The translations under genes were made by a program, and so were the position numbers. From positions 558,001 to 622,000 of the forward strand of contig JAADJZ010000021.1 of NCBI GenBank assembly GCA_011032825.1: a DNA stretch of 64,000 nucleotides. The letters run 5' to 3'. The stretch is from Massariosphaeria phaeospora (taxonomy: Eukaryota > Ascomycota > Dothideomycetes > Pleosporales). This document shows positions 23,609 through 33,534 of the stretch, one piece after another (position 1 is the stretch's first letter; each line of letters opens with the position of its first letter). Below the pieces are notes generated by a model. That model ran no database searches. It had not been told where the DNA came from and worked only from the letters and a program-made list of their open reading frames with translations.

Positions 23609-24247
23609 ATTGCCGCTCCTCTAGGCGGCAACGTTGTGGGAGCTCTAACAGAGCTTCGGGTGGCGTGTAGCTCTCTGGCGGTGCTGTCCGATGCGCCAAA
23701 GGCAGCGGGAACGACGAAAGAGGCGGTCGCAAGCTCACAGCTGGTGAGAGAGCGAAGGGAGTGTGCTGGAGTGGGTGTGGCCAGATGAAGATGGTTATCG
23801 GGCACGCATGGTGATGCGCGGGGGCTGGGGTGGATGGATGGATGGATGCACGGCGCATGGCCAAGAGAGGCAGAGGTGCACGTTTGGTCTGAGACGAGCC
23901 GAGGCATCTAGGCCGGAAGCGGTAGGCGCGTGTGCGGGCTTCTTGCTCGTGTCGCATTTGACTGATCAAACGCGAAACGGGGAGATAAAGCTGTTAGACG
24001 TCTGAAGATGCTGAAATGTGAATGCTGATCCTGGTATTACGTTGTGGACGCTGGTGCATACCAAGTGGTGGCGAATAAGGTTCGAGGACCCCACCCTGGC
24101 AGACGCCCGACGCCCTACATGTCAATTCCGCTCATCCACTACAGTATATCTATTCAACACTTTCTGCCCCTCCGGACCTTTACGCATATAACAATCTGAA
24201 CTGTAACTCAGTACCTCTTTTGCTAAGCGCTTCCCGTGAACCCAAAC
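23609..24247. promoter_or_regulatory. divergent promoter region of ABCG transporter and aminotransferase
   Basis: The two start codons face away from each other across 639 bp, so both promoters lie here. It includes a short (TGGA)n tract at 23831-23847. No known factor site is convincing. Confidence 0.5.
23831..23847 (+). repeat. (TGGA)4 tetranucleotide microsatellite
   Basis: Four uninterrupted TGGA units within the divergent promoter region. Confidence 0.85.
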
Positions 24248-25561
24248 ATGGTTCAGATTGAGAAGTTTTCTGTAGAGGCAGTGAGTCCATAACATAAAAC
24301 CCCAATCTTGCTACCGGAAAAGGCGCAAACTGATCCTTTATAGTGGATGGACCAGTATGAGACGAAATGCGAATACAACATCGCTGAAACGTGTTGCGCT
24401 TCTCTCTCTATAGACCAGCTACGCGAACTTTCCGAGGACAAGACTCGTGACGTCTTCCAAACATCAAAGCCCCTTTCGTACGGAGCGATTAGAGGATCTG
24501 ATGCACTGAGAGGAAATCTGTCTCGCCTCTATTCTGCCAGGTCGTCATCGCCGCTGTCACCAGAGAACATCATCAGCACTCCAGGAGCTATCCAGGCGAA
24601 CTATCTCTGCGCTTACGCATTGATCGGATTAGGTGACCATGTGATATGTCATTACCCGACTTGTATGTTGTCAACACCACTGCGTAGCTGGGCTGTTAAT
24701 AATGACTTAGATCAATCACTATACGAGGTCCCCAAGCAGTTGGGCGCCGAAGTTGACCTGTGGAAGGCAACCCCTGAGAACAACTGGATTCCCTCGATTG
24801 GCGACCTTAAGAGTCTGATAAAGCCGAATACCAAGCTCCTTGTCATCAACAATCCGCACAACCCCACAGGGGCCGTATTGAAGAGGACTTTCCTTCAGCA
24901 GGTCATCGATGTTGCGGCGGAACATGGCATCATTATCTTAGCGGATGAAGTTTACCGTCCAATATTCCACTCCATCAACCCAATGGACCAGGACTTTCCG
25001 CCGTCTCTGCTCTCTATGGGGTACCAAAAGACGATCGTCACCGGGTCCTTGTCGAAAGCATACTCTCTTGCTGGAATTCGTGTAGGTTGGATCGCTTCGC
25101 GAGACCGAGATCTCATCGAACGTATAGCAGAAGCCCGCCACTACACCACCATATCCGTCAGCCAGCTAGATGAGCAAGTGGCCGCGTATGCACTCGACAT
25201 AAACACCGTCCACGGCCTTTTGAAGAGAAATATCCAGCTAGCCAAGACTAACTTAGAGCTACTGGAGAGATTCGTTATCAAGAACGACGATGTATGTGAG
25301 TGGGTAAAGCCACTCGCTGGGACTACAGCGTTCGTCAGGTTCCACCGAGATGGAAAGGCGCTGGACTCGGTAGACTTCTGCAAGAAGCTGTTAGAGAAGA
25401 CGGGTGTTCTCTTTGTGCCCGGGAGCGAGTGTTTTGGAGAGGAATTCGTGGGCTATGTTCGGATTGGCTTCGTCAATCATACCGAGGTAGTCAAGCAAGG
25501 GCTGGACAAAGCTACGCAGTTTGTGAGAAGGAATCTAGATGATGTGAAGCTGGCCGAGTAG
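24248..25561 (+). CDS. PLP-dependent aminotransferase, class I/II fold
   Basis: Fold-type I pyridoxal-phosphate enzyme, probably cytosolic. A 33-nt first exon (24248-24280), a 63-bp intron and exon 24344-25561 give 416 residues. The short exon supplies MVQIEKFSVEA, which joins to WMDQYETKCEYNIAETC. Landmarks: Gly/Tyr substrate loop YGAIRGSDALR, NNPHNPTGAVL with the PLP-contacting Asn, ADEVYRPIFH with the Asp and Tyr that bind the ring, GSLSKAYSLAGIRVGW with the Schiff-base Lys, and YVRIGF with the Arg for the carboxylate. This subgroup resembles proteins annotated as capreomycidine synthase-like or aspartate/aromatic aminotransferase-like; the real substrate is unknown. A BRCT gene follows 263 bp downstream on the same strand. 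Confidence 0.88.
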
Positions 25562-25824
25562 AATATCTAGGTATGTAGCTCGAAAAGACCCCAGATCCAG
25601 CAGTCTTCGTCGAGACTCGATACCCGTGCTCGCTTACGTAGCCAATCGTGTCGAGGCTACGCGTTTGCGCGGGGCAGTGGGGTCGGCATGGCAACGGCGA
25701 CTGAGCCACAACAGCCACGGCAAGCGCGATAACAAACTTTCTGCAGTCGCGCGCTCCGTCTCTGCTACACCACACTGCACCACGCGCCTGCGACCCCGAC
25801 CCCGACCACCACCCACCACCCACC

Positions 25825-27198
25825 ATGGTCACAACACGCTCCAGCGGACGCGCCAAGCAGCAGGCACCAGAGGTCGCTGTCGCAAACAGCGGGCCGAAGG
25901 CGCCCATCAAGCGTCGTGGCAAGAAACCAAAGCTCCAGCCGCCATCCCCGAAAGCTGCTGCTGCCCCGAAGAAGGCTCCCACCAAGAAAACGGCAACTGT
26001 CAAGAAAGCCCCGGCGCTAGAGGTCGTGGCCGCGCCCAAGCTAGCGCCGTCCAGGATCCAGACGCGCAGCCGCAAGGCGGTTACGACGGTGATCGAGGAG
26101 CCTGTTCTGCCTGCGCGCAAGCGCAAGGTACCCACCAAGAGAGCTCCGGCCCTGCTGGCCAGCTCCCCAGCCAAGGCCCCGGCGACGACTGCCGTAGCTG
26201 CAGTCACCGCCACAGTGGTCCCAGTCCAGGTGGCGGAGGAGGCCATTCAACAGGTGTTGGGCGGACAAGCAGATTCTCCTTCGAGCTGGAGGAATGCCTC
26301 CCCAGTTTTCAACGAGGATTCGATGTGGTTCGGCACGGAATACCACGCACCCAGCGATGTCGACGGCCCCGTTCTCACTCCCACCCAACCGAAATTCGCC
26401 TCTCCCGCCCAACCCAAATTCACCTCTCCCACCCCACCGAAGGTCGCCTCTCCCACCAAGCCTACCATCCCATCCCCTCAAACATTCGAGGCAAAGACCC
26501 CGAAGAAGTTCGTTACATTCGAGCATGCCGGATACTATGAGACCGACAGCGAAATCATCATCCCCGAAGGACCACTCAATGGCAATTTGTTCTACATCGA
26601 CATCAAGTCCAAGAAGTTCCACGACGACAACCACCTGTTCACCACATTACTGGAGGATCTTGGTGGCCAAGTCATCAAGAACTGGACCAGTAACAACCTC
26701 GGGATCACGCATGTTCTCTTCAAGGACGGCAGCGCTGAAACCCTCGACAAAGTTCGCTCCACTGACGGAGCCGTGAAGTGTGTCAACGTCGGCTGGGCTA
26801 TCGAATGCGAGAAGACGGGAACGCATGTGGACGAGACGCCATATCTCGTTGACTTGCATGTGGCTACTCCGAGTCCGGTCCCGATAAAGAAAACGACCTT
26901 TACCCCATGGCGCACCCCTTCAAAGTTCATGGAGTCTCTCCGAACTCCCGCGCAAGCTTCCTTCCTGGATATCCCACCCACTCCAACCAGCTCCGAGTTT
27001 GATCACTCGATTATCCACGATGACGACAAGGAGAACAGCCTGAGTGAGATCGCACCACTTTTCCAGACGCCGAGGATTGGTCTCGGAAGGCGCAAGTCGC
27101 CGCTGAAGATGAAGGCGTGGACAGCCGGGCAGAAACGTTCATCGGAGGATGCATTCGGCAGTACTTCCGTGCCGCCTAAAAAACCTCGGTTCGACTAA
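25825..27198 (+). CDS. BRCT-domain nuclear protein
   Basis: Single exon, 457 residues. The first 130 residues are Lys/Ala/Pro-rich with several basic clusters (IKRRGKKPKL, ARKRKVPTKR) that fit nuclear localisation or DNA contact. Residues about 187-215 hold a degenerate Ser-Pro repeat (QPKFASP-type units). One BRCT domain spans about 250-345: GNLFYIDIKS, a central LLEDLGGQVIKNW, ITHVLFKDG, and the conserved Trp in CVNVGWAIECEKTG. A Ser/Thr-Pro-rich tail ends in a second basic cluster (GLGRRKSPLKMK, PPKKPRF). BRCT domains bind phosphopeptides in DNA repair and checkpoint proteins; the layout recalls fungal microcephalin-like or mitotic-checkpoint-associated proteins, but I cannot name the orthologue. 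Many SP/TP sites suggest CDK control. Confidence 0.85.
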   Translation: MVTTRSSGRAKQQAPEVAVANSGPKAPIKRRGKKPKLQPPSPKAAAAPKKAPTKKTATVKKAPALEVVAAPKLAPSRIQTRSRKAVTTVIEEPVLPARKRKVPTKRAPALLASSPAKAPATTAVAAVTATVVPVQVAEEAIQQVLGGQADSPSSWRNASPVFNEDSMWFGTEYHAPSDVDGPVLTPTQPKFASPAQPKFTSPTPPKVASPTKPTIPSPQTFEAKTPKKFVTFEHAGYYETDSEIIIPEGPLNGNLFYIDIKSKKFHDDNHLFTTLLEDLGGQVIKNWTSNNLGITHVLFKDGSAETLDKVRSTDGAVKCVNVGWAIECEKTGTHVDETPYLVDLHVATPSPVPIKKTTFTPWRTPSKFMESLRTPAQASFLDIPPTPTSSEFDHSIIHDDDKENSLSEIAPLFQTPRIGLGRRKSPLKMKAWTAGQKRSSEDAFGSTSVPPKKPRFD

Positions 27199-28506
27199 GC
27201 CTTGACTTGTTTCTCTCTTGAACTTCAAGCATTGGCGTTCCGGCATCGGGCATCGGGCATCTGACTTCTCACTCCTCCCATCCGACATCTCGCTTCTCTC
27301 ACCTGGATCCTGCCTTTTGGCGTCTAATTCGAGCACCAGTCCCCTATCTTCTCGATTTTTCTTTGGACTTCGGTCTTTTGCCGCCTGGCCTACATTACAT
27401 CGGGCATCGGTCTTCATCACCTGGCCTACATTACATCGGGCATCGGTCTTCTACCTTCTGGCCTACTACGAGCAGCTTCTGGCTTGGCTCTTTATTACCA
27501 CTGTTTCATTGTTTCTTTGGCATGGCACGGCTCCTCGAGACTTGATGCTACTGTGCCTGAAAAGTTTTCTAATGGCTCATTGAGTCTGTGTTTCCATGAT
27601 CGATGGCATGGGCTACTTTGCATTACCTTTTCCTGTTTGGTGGTGTGTTCCACACGTCTTTCGGAGGATTTCAGGACTTTGTTTGGAGGTTTGAGAATCC
27701 CCGGGGTTTGACTCGCCCGCAAGGGTTGGGTCGCCCCGGGGTTGATCTCGCCATAAGGATACGGTACTCGATGTGCTCTTTGTAAAACAGGCAGGGGTTG
27801 GTGATTCTGGGTGGCTTTTTGTTTCATCGGTCAGGGGTGTTTAAAATGGTGTATGGCGCTTTGACGGATTAAGATACCCCTCTCGTTCACGGGTCATGGG
27901 TTTCGGTTCGGAGTTCAAGCAGCAAAAGCTTGTATGAATAGATAGTGATCACAACTGCAATCAAAAACTGGCAAACATTCAACTGTGTATTCTCTTTGCA
28001 AGTTCGTGCTTTGTGTATCCAGGTCCTGCCATGTCGTGGTGCAAGTTCTCGAGTTCAGTCATACTGGGCTGTTCATCTATTAGCACCATTGAAGAGCTAC
28101 ACCAAGAACATAAGTATCACAGGGCTAGGTAATGCCACCGACAGAGCAACCAATAGTCGAGGATGGTGTTGGGTCCATCATTTTTCATAGCGTCATTGCC
28201 CACTCTATCGAATAACCTGACGAGCCGGGCGCCGGAAAAAAAGACGCGACTACGTTGCTCCACACACAGTATCCCATTGGAACAGTCAAGCATTGGGAAT
28301 GTGAGACATGTACTCAGACAGGCACGAACAAGTTGGATAACTCTTGATTTCCCATTATTCACCACATTACATATATCATACAAGACTACTCCACTGGAAG
28401 CACTTCATTACGCTTCCTGGGCACTGCCATGGGATATCCAGACCGGCGGATGATGAATTGAGCGTGAGCATAAGTGTGATTCGCGACCTTGATCTATTCG
28501 GTTGTC
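27199..28506. other. intergenic region with degenerate GGCATCGG repeats
   Basis: Lies between the convergent BRCT and HYPK genes. The left part contains short-period GGGCATC repeats (from about 27237) and a 36-bp-period duplication described separately. No open frame here looks like protein. Confidence 0.5.
27384..27451 (+). repeat. tandem duplication, 32 identical bp at a 36-bp period
   Basis: The copies at 27384-27415 and 27420-27451 are identical over 32 bp; a third truncated match (CTGGCCTAC) follows. It starts about 190 bp after the BRCT stop codon. Confidence 0.9.
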
Positions 28507-29033
28507 TCATGCAAAAGCGGGGGTTATGAAACTCGTCATTGCTTGAACGGCGGATCCATCGTGCGCGCGGAGTAGCTCGGTGGCTTTCGCTTTGCTGAGT
28601 TCGAGCTCGGAGACCTGGAACTGGGTTAACGAGGGTCGAGGTGGCATGTCCAGAAAAGATGCTGTCCAGCTCGGCATTGTGCCAACATACTAGTAACGCG
28701 ATATCCGCGGGCTCGACCTTGACAGTCTTCTTCTTCTCTGCTGCACCTGCATCCTGAACCCTGAGGTTCTTCATCGCCTCGCCCAGCGCCTTACTGTCCG
28801 TCTCTTTCTTGCCCGTCGCGTCGTCGTCTTGCGTGTCGAGGGAGGAGAGGGCGGCGGCGGCCTTGCGGTCCTCAGCGGTGCCTATATCACATCCCTCTTA
28901 GCAATCTTGCCATGACCTAAACACATCCCTTTCCCTTTACTGTGTATGAACTCGAGAACGGGCAATTACCGGTCGGCGCATGGGGGTCCGCAGCGCCCTC
29001 GTGGATCGTGCTCGGCTGGGGTTCTTCGGCCAT
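28507..29033 (-). CDS. HYPK: HYPK-like NatA-associated protein
   Basis: HYPK binds the NatA N-terminal acetyltransferase near the ribosome exit and carries a UBA-like domain related to NAC-alpha. Three exons, 29033-28970, 28881-28691 and 28620-28507 (introns 88 and 70 bp), encode 122 residues. The N-terminus is acidic and Ala-rich; the middle has ALGEAMKNLRVQD. The C-terminal UBA-like helices start at VKVEPADIALL and continue, across the last intron, with FQVSELELSKAKATELLRAHDG and AVQAMTSFI. This matches the C-terminal domain of human HYPK and plant orthologues closely in pattern. All phases agree, and each exon alone is too short to stand out. It is divergent from DAHP synthase. Confidence 0.9.
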
Positions 29034-29406
29034 GGTGGCGGGAGATTCTGGAGGTGGTGTCGATATGGGAGTCCCGGAAGACGAGGAATCGGACATCGAT
29101 CTGCAGCGGGTTGCGTTGGAGGCGGCCGAGGGTAGAACTTAGAAGTGGGTTCTCGGAGGATTTCGACGAATGAGAGTGCTGCGGGGGATGCTGGCGGTGA
29201 TTGGCTGGCGGAGGAGCGGATATGTCGTTTCTTTGTTCAAACGATCGAGGACCCTTCGACACTTCGACACTTTATCACTTTTGCTCTTTTGTGTCTGCCG
29301 ATCGATCGTCCCTGCTATACACTTTATTGGATACCTTCCTGTCATTGGGGAAGCTCCTGTGCTGCATTGCTTGAGGTAAGTGCGTAAACTTCTGGACTCG
29401 CCTTCC

Positions 29407-29413
29407 TGAGTCA
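29407..29413 (-). promoter_or_regulatory. Gcn4/CpcA-type site (TGAGTCA)
   Basis: Exact TGASTCA heptamer about 275 bp upstream of the DAHP synthase ATG. Known family fact: Gcn4/CpcA/CPC-1 binds this element to induce amino-acid biosynthesis genes on starvation. Confidence 0.5.
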
Positions 29414-29506
29414 TCTCACATGTTCAATTCTGCATTTGAATCGTGACAATTTGGTCCTACGCTAGACTCTAAGTTTACCTTCAGCCAAATGAAAAGGTCT
29501 TTTGAT

Positions 29507-29515
29507 ATGACTCAT
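29507..29515 (+). promoter_or_regulatory. Gcn4/CpcA-type site, full palindrome ATGACTCAT
   Basis: The optimal nine-base Gcn4 site, 169 bp upstream of the DAHP synthase ATG and about 95 bp from the other copy. The pair in front of an aromatic amino-acid gene supports cross-pathway control; binding is inferred. Confidence 0.65.
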
Positions 29516-29683
29516 GACTCTTACAGAGCCACCCGTCTTTTCCATCCTCTTCTTACCTTGTCCCCGACCGCTACAGGTTTAAAACAACCTTTCTAACCAT
29601 TTCGTTAGAGCATTTCGAACAGGTAACGTAGAGATTAAAGGGATTGGTTACGCGTGGACGCTTCAAATATCGCCTCACCCGTC

Positions 29684-31194
29684 ATGGCCTCAGACGGCGC
29701 CACAGATGGTGTGCAAGATGCATGGAAACCATCATGTAAAACCACCCTTGTCGATTCTCGGAACCTCAGCTGATCGAACTACAGCCTGGAAATCAAAGCC
29801 TATTAAACAGGTTGTCGAATACGAGGACCAGTCCGCCGTATCAAAATCTTTGGCCAAACTCTCGAGTCTGCCGCCCATCGTTACACCTACCGAAATCGTC
29901 AAGCTTAAGTCAAGTCTACGAGATGCAGCTCTCGGAAAGGCATTCCTTCTCCAAGGCGGCGATTGCGCAGAGCTCTTCTCCTACTGCTCTGATGAGCCCA
30001 TTGACTCCAAGATCAAGCTTCTGCTCCAGATGAGTTTAGTCCTGATCTGGGGTTCGAACAAGCCTGTCGTCCGTATTGGTCGCATGGCGGGTCAGTTCGC
30101 CAAACCGAGGTCAAGTCCTATGGAAAAGGTAGACGGGAAAGAGATTCCCAGCTTCCGAGGTGACATTCTGAATGGTTATGATCCCACCGAGCGGAGAGTT
30201 GATCCAGAGAGGTTGGTCACAGCCTACTTCCATTCCGCCACGACTTTGAATTATATCCGTGGACAACTAGCAAGTGGAATTGCAGACCTGCACAATCCTC
30301 TGGACTGGGGCCTCGGCCACGTGCGAGATAAGAACCTACAATCGAAGTACCAGAAGATCGTTCACAGCATATCCGACTCTGTCCGCTTTATGAGGACGAT
30401 AGGTGCAGACACATCCGGACAGCTACAGACAGTGGATCTCTACACTAGTCATGAAGGACTTGTACTTCCGTATGAAGAGAGCCTGACACGGCGGTTAAGA
30501 CATCCTGCTGGCCATCAGCCAACGACCGCTTCGCAGGATGGCAAAGGCTGGTACAACACGTCGGCACACTTCCTGTGGATTGGGGACCGGACACGGCAGA
30601 TCGATGGTGGACACGTCGAGTACTTTCGCGGAATCGAGAATCCCATTGGCATCAAGGTGGGTCCATCTATGAAGGCGGACGAGCTGATCACGCTGCTCGA
30701 CATCGTGAACCCAACGAAGGAGGTCGGCAAGATTACCCTGATTACACGCTATGGACAAGACAAGGTCGAGTCAATGCTAGGCACGCACATTGAGGCCGTC
30801 AAGGGCAGTGGCCATATCGTTGTTTGGCAATGTGACCCAATGCATGGGTGAGTAACTTGCTGTTCTCACCGTGTCAAGTATGCATGCTAACCAAATGATC
30901 AGCAACACCCGAAGCACGCCAACCGGTATTAAAACGCGTTCTTTCAGCAGCATCTTCTCTGAACTGTCTTCAGCTCTCAAGATCCACAAAGAGCACGGTT
31001 CCTTCTTGGGTGGCATGCATCTTGAATTAACTGGTGAGGCTGTCACCGAGTGTACTGGTGGCAGCGAAGGTCTAGCGGATGAGGACTTGAGTCTCAACTA
31101 CACGACATACTGCGATCCACGTCTCAACGAGAAGCAGGCGCTGGAGTTGGCCTTCCTGGTTGCGGGCCATTATCGCGAGAACACAGAACACTGA
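29684..31194 (+). CDS. class II 3-deoxy-D-arabino-heptulosonate 7-phosphate (DAHP) synthase
   Basis: Condenses phosphoenolpyruvate and erythrose 4-phosphate, the entry step of the shikimate pathway, in the cytosol. Exons 29684-29735, 29785-30847 and 30903-31194 (introns 49 and 55 bp) give 468 residues. The first exon supplies the start and joins as WKPSSWKSKPIKQ, the usual beginning of class II enzymes. Landmarks: LLQGGDCAELF with the metal-binding Cys, GRMAGQFAKPRS, TSHEGLVLPYEESLTR, FLWIGDRTRQIDGGHVEYFRG, NPIGIKVGPSM, WQCDPMHGNT (split by the last intron) and GGMHLELTGEAVTEC. Length and motifs are normal for the fungal/plant class II family. The upstream Gcn4-type sites suggest amino-acid starvation control. 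Confidence 0.96.
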
Positions 31195-31411
31195 GGAGGC
31201 GAGGTCGGATGAAAATGTATATCAAATTTTATGCACGTTTTTGATTTCTTCATAACTTTATGCATAAGTAAGCAAGGGAAGGCTAACCTAGCCAATCATG
31301 TTCCACGTGATTAGGGATCTACGACATGATCCAAGCTCAACAATCCCAATGCTCTGACGTGATGGACGTCAAACCCACGAAACTATCCTGGATTGAAATC
31401 AAACTTTAACC

Positions 31412-32061
31412 ATGGGATCTTCTACGTCAAAAGGAGCCCGGGCAGCCGGCGCAGGCGCACGCAAGTACCCTACTCGGTCACCAAATTCAACAACCCGACC
31501 TGCGACTCCCGCCGCTTCACCCTCAGCATCTGGGCCAACAGTGCACCCTCCACCGCAAGCCTATGAATCCAGAACCCCAGGTAAGAATTGTCCCTTTGGT
31601 GGCACCAGCATGAACTAATCTTTGCTTTCGTAGCGGTCGACACGGATGCCCGCGATCCAGGTCTTGCATCGCGACTCAACACTCTAGGTGCCGTGCAACC
31701 CAACCCCCACTACTCGGCCTCCTCCACCTCAGCATTCGATCCTCAGCGTAGACAGACCTCCGAATCGCCCTTCGACATGATGACGTCCATGCCACAATCT
31801 GCGTATCCAGACCCAAGGGAAAATCCAGCTCTCCGACTACTAGAGGCGCGGCGGAGGATTCAAGAAGAGGCAGAAGAGGAGATGATCAATGCGGGCAGAA
31901 GAGGCTTTCAGGGCAGGAAGTATGTCGATGTTGGTATCATACAGATGGCATTGATGCGGCAGCAACGTGGCGAAGTCAATACCAAGATCGAGGATGTGCT
32001 GGGTGTCAAGAGAGGGCGGTTGGATGTGTTGGGAAAGGGTGTCGTGAAGTCGATAACCTAG
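31412..32061 (+). CDS. conserved small fungal protein with N-myristoylation-type start
   Basis: Exons 31412-31580 and 31634-32061 (53-bp intron) give 198 residues. It begins MGSSTSKGARA, a good N-myristoylation consensus (Gly2, Ser6), followed by a Ser/Thr/Pro/Ala-rich, probably disordered region to about residue 120. The C-terminal 80 residues are ordered-looking: a charged helix (PALRLLEARRRIQEEAEEEM), then GRKYVDVGIIQMALMRQQRGEV and a final VLGVKRGRLDVLGKGVV that reads like a helix-turn-helix-type unit. I believe the family is widespread in moulds but cannot name a function. It may be a membrane-tethered adaptor; that is inference from the N-terminus only. Confidence 0.75.
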
Positions 32062-32344
32062 CTGACTAGCTTGGGTTGCTGCGAAGGACTCGGAAGGGGA
32101 ATATATCAGATCAACATTTTAGGAACCCGTGGCACCGGATTGTCGGCACATTCGACAACTCCTGCTGAATCACGCCAAAAACCTATCAAGAGCATTGGTT
32201 CGGAAGATACAAGAATCTATACACGGAACATAATCGGAAAGTATTGATCCCAAAATTCGAAAGCTTCCAAACCCCCGACGCAATGCAAACCCCAGATCCG
32301 TACGCCTAAACCTAAATTCAACCGAAATGCGATCGCGACGCCAA

Positions 32345-32913
32345 CTATGACTCCCTGCAATGGTAGATGAAGTTGTTCAAGGCGGTAAGCGCCTGCTCCA
32401 GGCTCTCCCGACTAACCAGCAACCCATCACCGTCCGCATCACCGATCCTGAGCTTCCCGTCTGCTCTCGATCTATCAGGTCGCCAAGTCTTCAAGACGCG
32501 CCATTGGCTCTTGCTCTTGGTGATGGACGGACACGAAGGAGATATATCCTCTTTCTCGTGCAGGATATGCAGTGCGTTCAGCACGCTGAAGAATATACTA
32601 CACATAGAGCGTCAGCTATATCACATTTCGGCCACGACAGGGATGCTTACCTCTGGGTGAGCTTGACATCGTGCTCCCAGTCGATCGCCGCCGTCCTGAA
32701 GCTGTTCCCTTGGGCAACAATATCGAGGAACACGAACAAGCTCTCCTCGACACTGATCTCCGGCGAGTTGTTGGAGTGGGCGTGCTCGACGATCCAGTCG
32801 GCGAGCTGTATGAAGGTCATCTGGTCCATGTGGCAGAAGTCATTGAAGCGGTCGGGAATGCCATTGAGTAGATAGAGGGCTCGGGACGCGCCAGGCGACT
32901 CGGTCACGGCCAT
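32345..32913 (-). CDS. Harbinger-transposase N-terminal (DUF8040)-like protein with a C-terminal EF-hand loop
   Basis: Exons 32913-32651 and 32597-32345 (53-bp intron) encode 171 residues. Residues about 15-100 (IPDRFNDFCHMDQMTFIQLADWI, EISVEESLFVFLDIVAQGNS, VLNALHILH) follow the helical DUF8040 pattern that precedes the DDE nuclease in PIF/Harbinger-derived proteins. No nuclease domain follows. The last quarter contains DADGDGLLVSRE (codons 32405-32440), an exact EF-hand calcium loop with D1, D3, D5, G6, L8 and E12. The start is uncertain: the frame is open without ATG up to about 33065, and a missing upstream exon is possible. It may be a domesticated fragment or a decayed one. Intron phases and splice signals are intact. 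Confidence 0.55.
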
Positions 32914-33534
32914 GTGGAAGGAACCAGATAATTTCCGGAACGTAGTGTCAAGCGATGCGGAGTCGGAGAGAGCTGAATACAGAGCTTCGGAAAAAGTAGC
33001 GTGCAAACCAAACACCAATCTCGTTAATCCAAGACTGTAGTTCACTCGATGAAGAAGTTGTTACGGGCAATCAAAGAATTTGCGATGCGTGAATAAAGGC
33101 CCCAAAGGCTGGAGCAAGCTGTTGCAGCTGAAGTGTGAAGTGTGAGACGGTGGTGGGGCCGGCGCCAGGTCGTCACCACCACTGATCAATGACATGTGAA
33201 AGTGCAGGTGCATGAGGCCCTCAAACGCTGGGCATGGACGGCAACGGACCACCGCGCCCGGCCCTGCACGACCTGTAGTGACCTCAGCACGGGATTCAAC
33301 TAATCCACGAACCTCATCCTCAACTGCATTCGTATTACGGAGTATTGCCCGCTGACGTTATGAGACGATTCATCAAACGGCACGCACTGGCGTCTGGCCA
33401 TGACGTGACGAAGGATGGTCTTCCCTGCTACGGCTGACTCATTCGGCAAGACGTCTAACCGCCCCGCCGCCATATTATGAGCAGGCTTCATATGGCCGTC
33501 ATGACAGCATCCTCGAACTTTCGGACGGACCAAG
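32914..33534. other. upstream region between DUF8040-like gene and Zn2Cys6 gene
   Basis: Divergent arrangement, so it should contain both promoters and perhaps an unrecognised 5' exon of the minus-strand gene. No clear binding site seen. Confidence 0.4.

Larger units (their letters stand above)
29034..29683. promoter_or_regulatory. divergent promoter region of HYPK and DAHP synthase
   Basis: The two start codons face away from each other across 650 bp. Two Gcn4/CpcA-type sites sit in the half nearer DAHP synthase and are listed separately. A CT-rich tract (about 29531-29570) precedes the DAHP synthase start. Confidence 0.55.

Noticed and set aside
23501..23969. Open frames on both strands in the ABCG/aminotransferase promoter
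   Set aside because: Low-complexity products of the GC-rich and TGGA-repeat DNA, no conserved features.
24070..24100. GGTTCGAGGACC resembling a tRNA B box
   Set aside because: Spacing to the CC pair is wrong, no A box or cloverleaf stem around it.
25512..26246. 244-codon minus-strand open frame of Ala/Gly/Ser-rich sequence
   Set aside because: Antisense to the Lys/Ala/Pro-rich start of the BRCT gene; low-complexity and with no family features.
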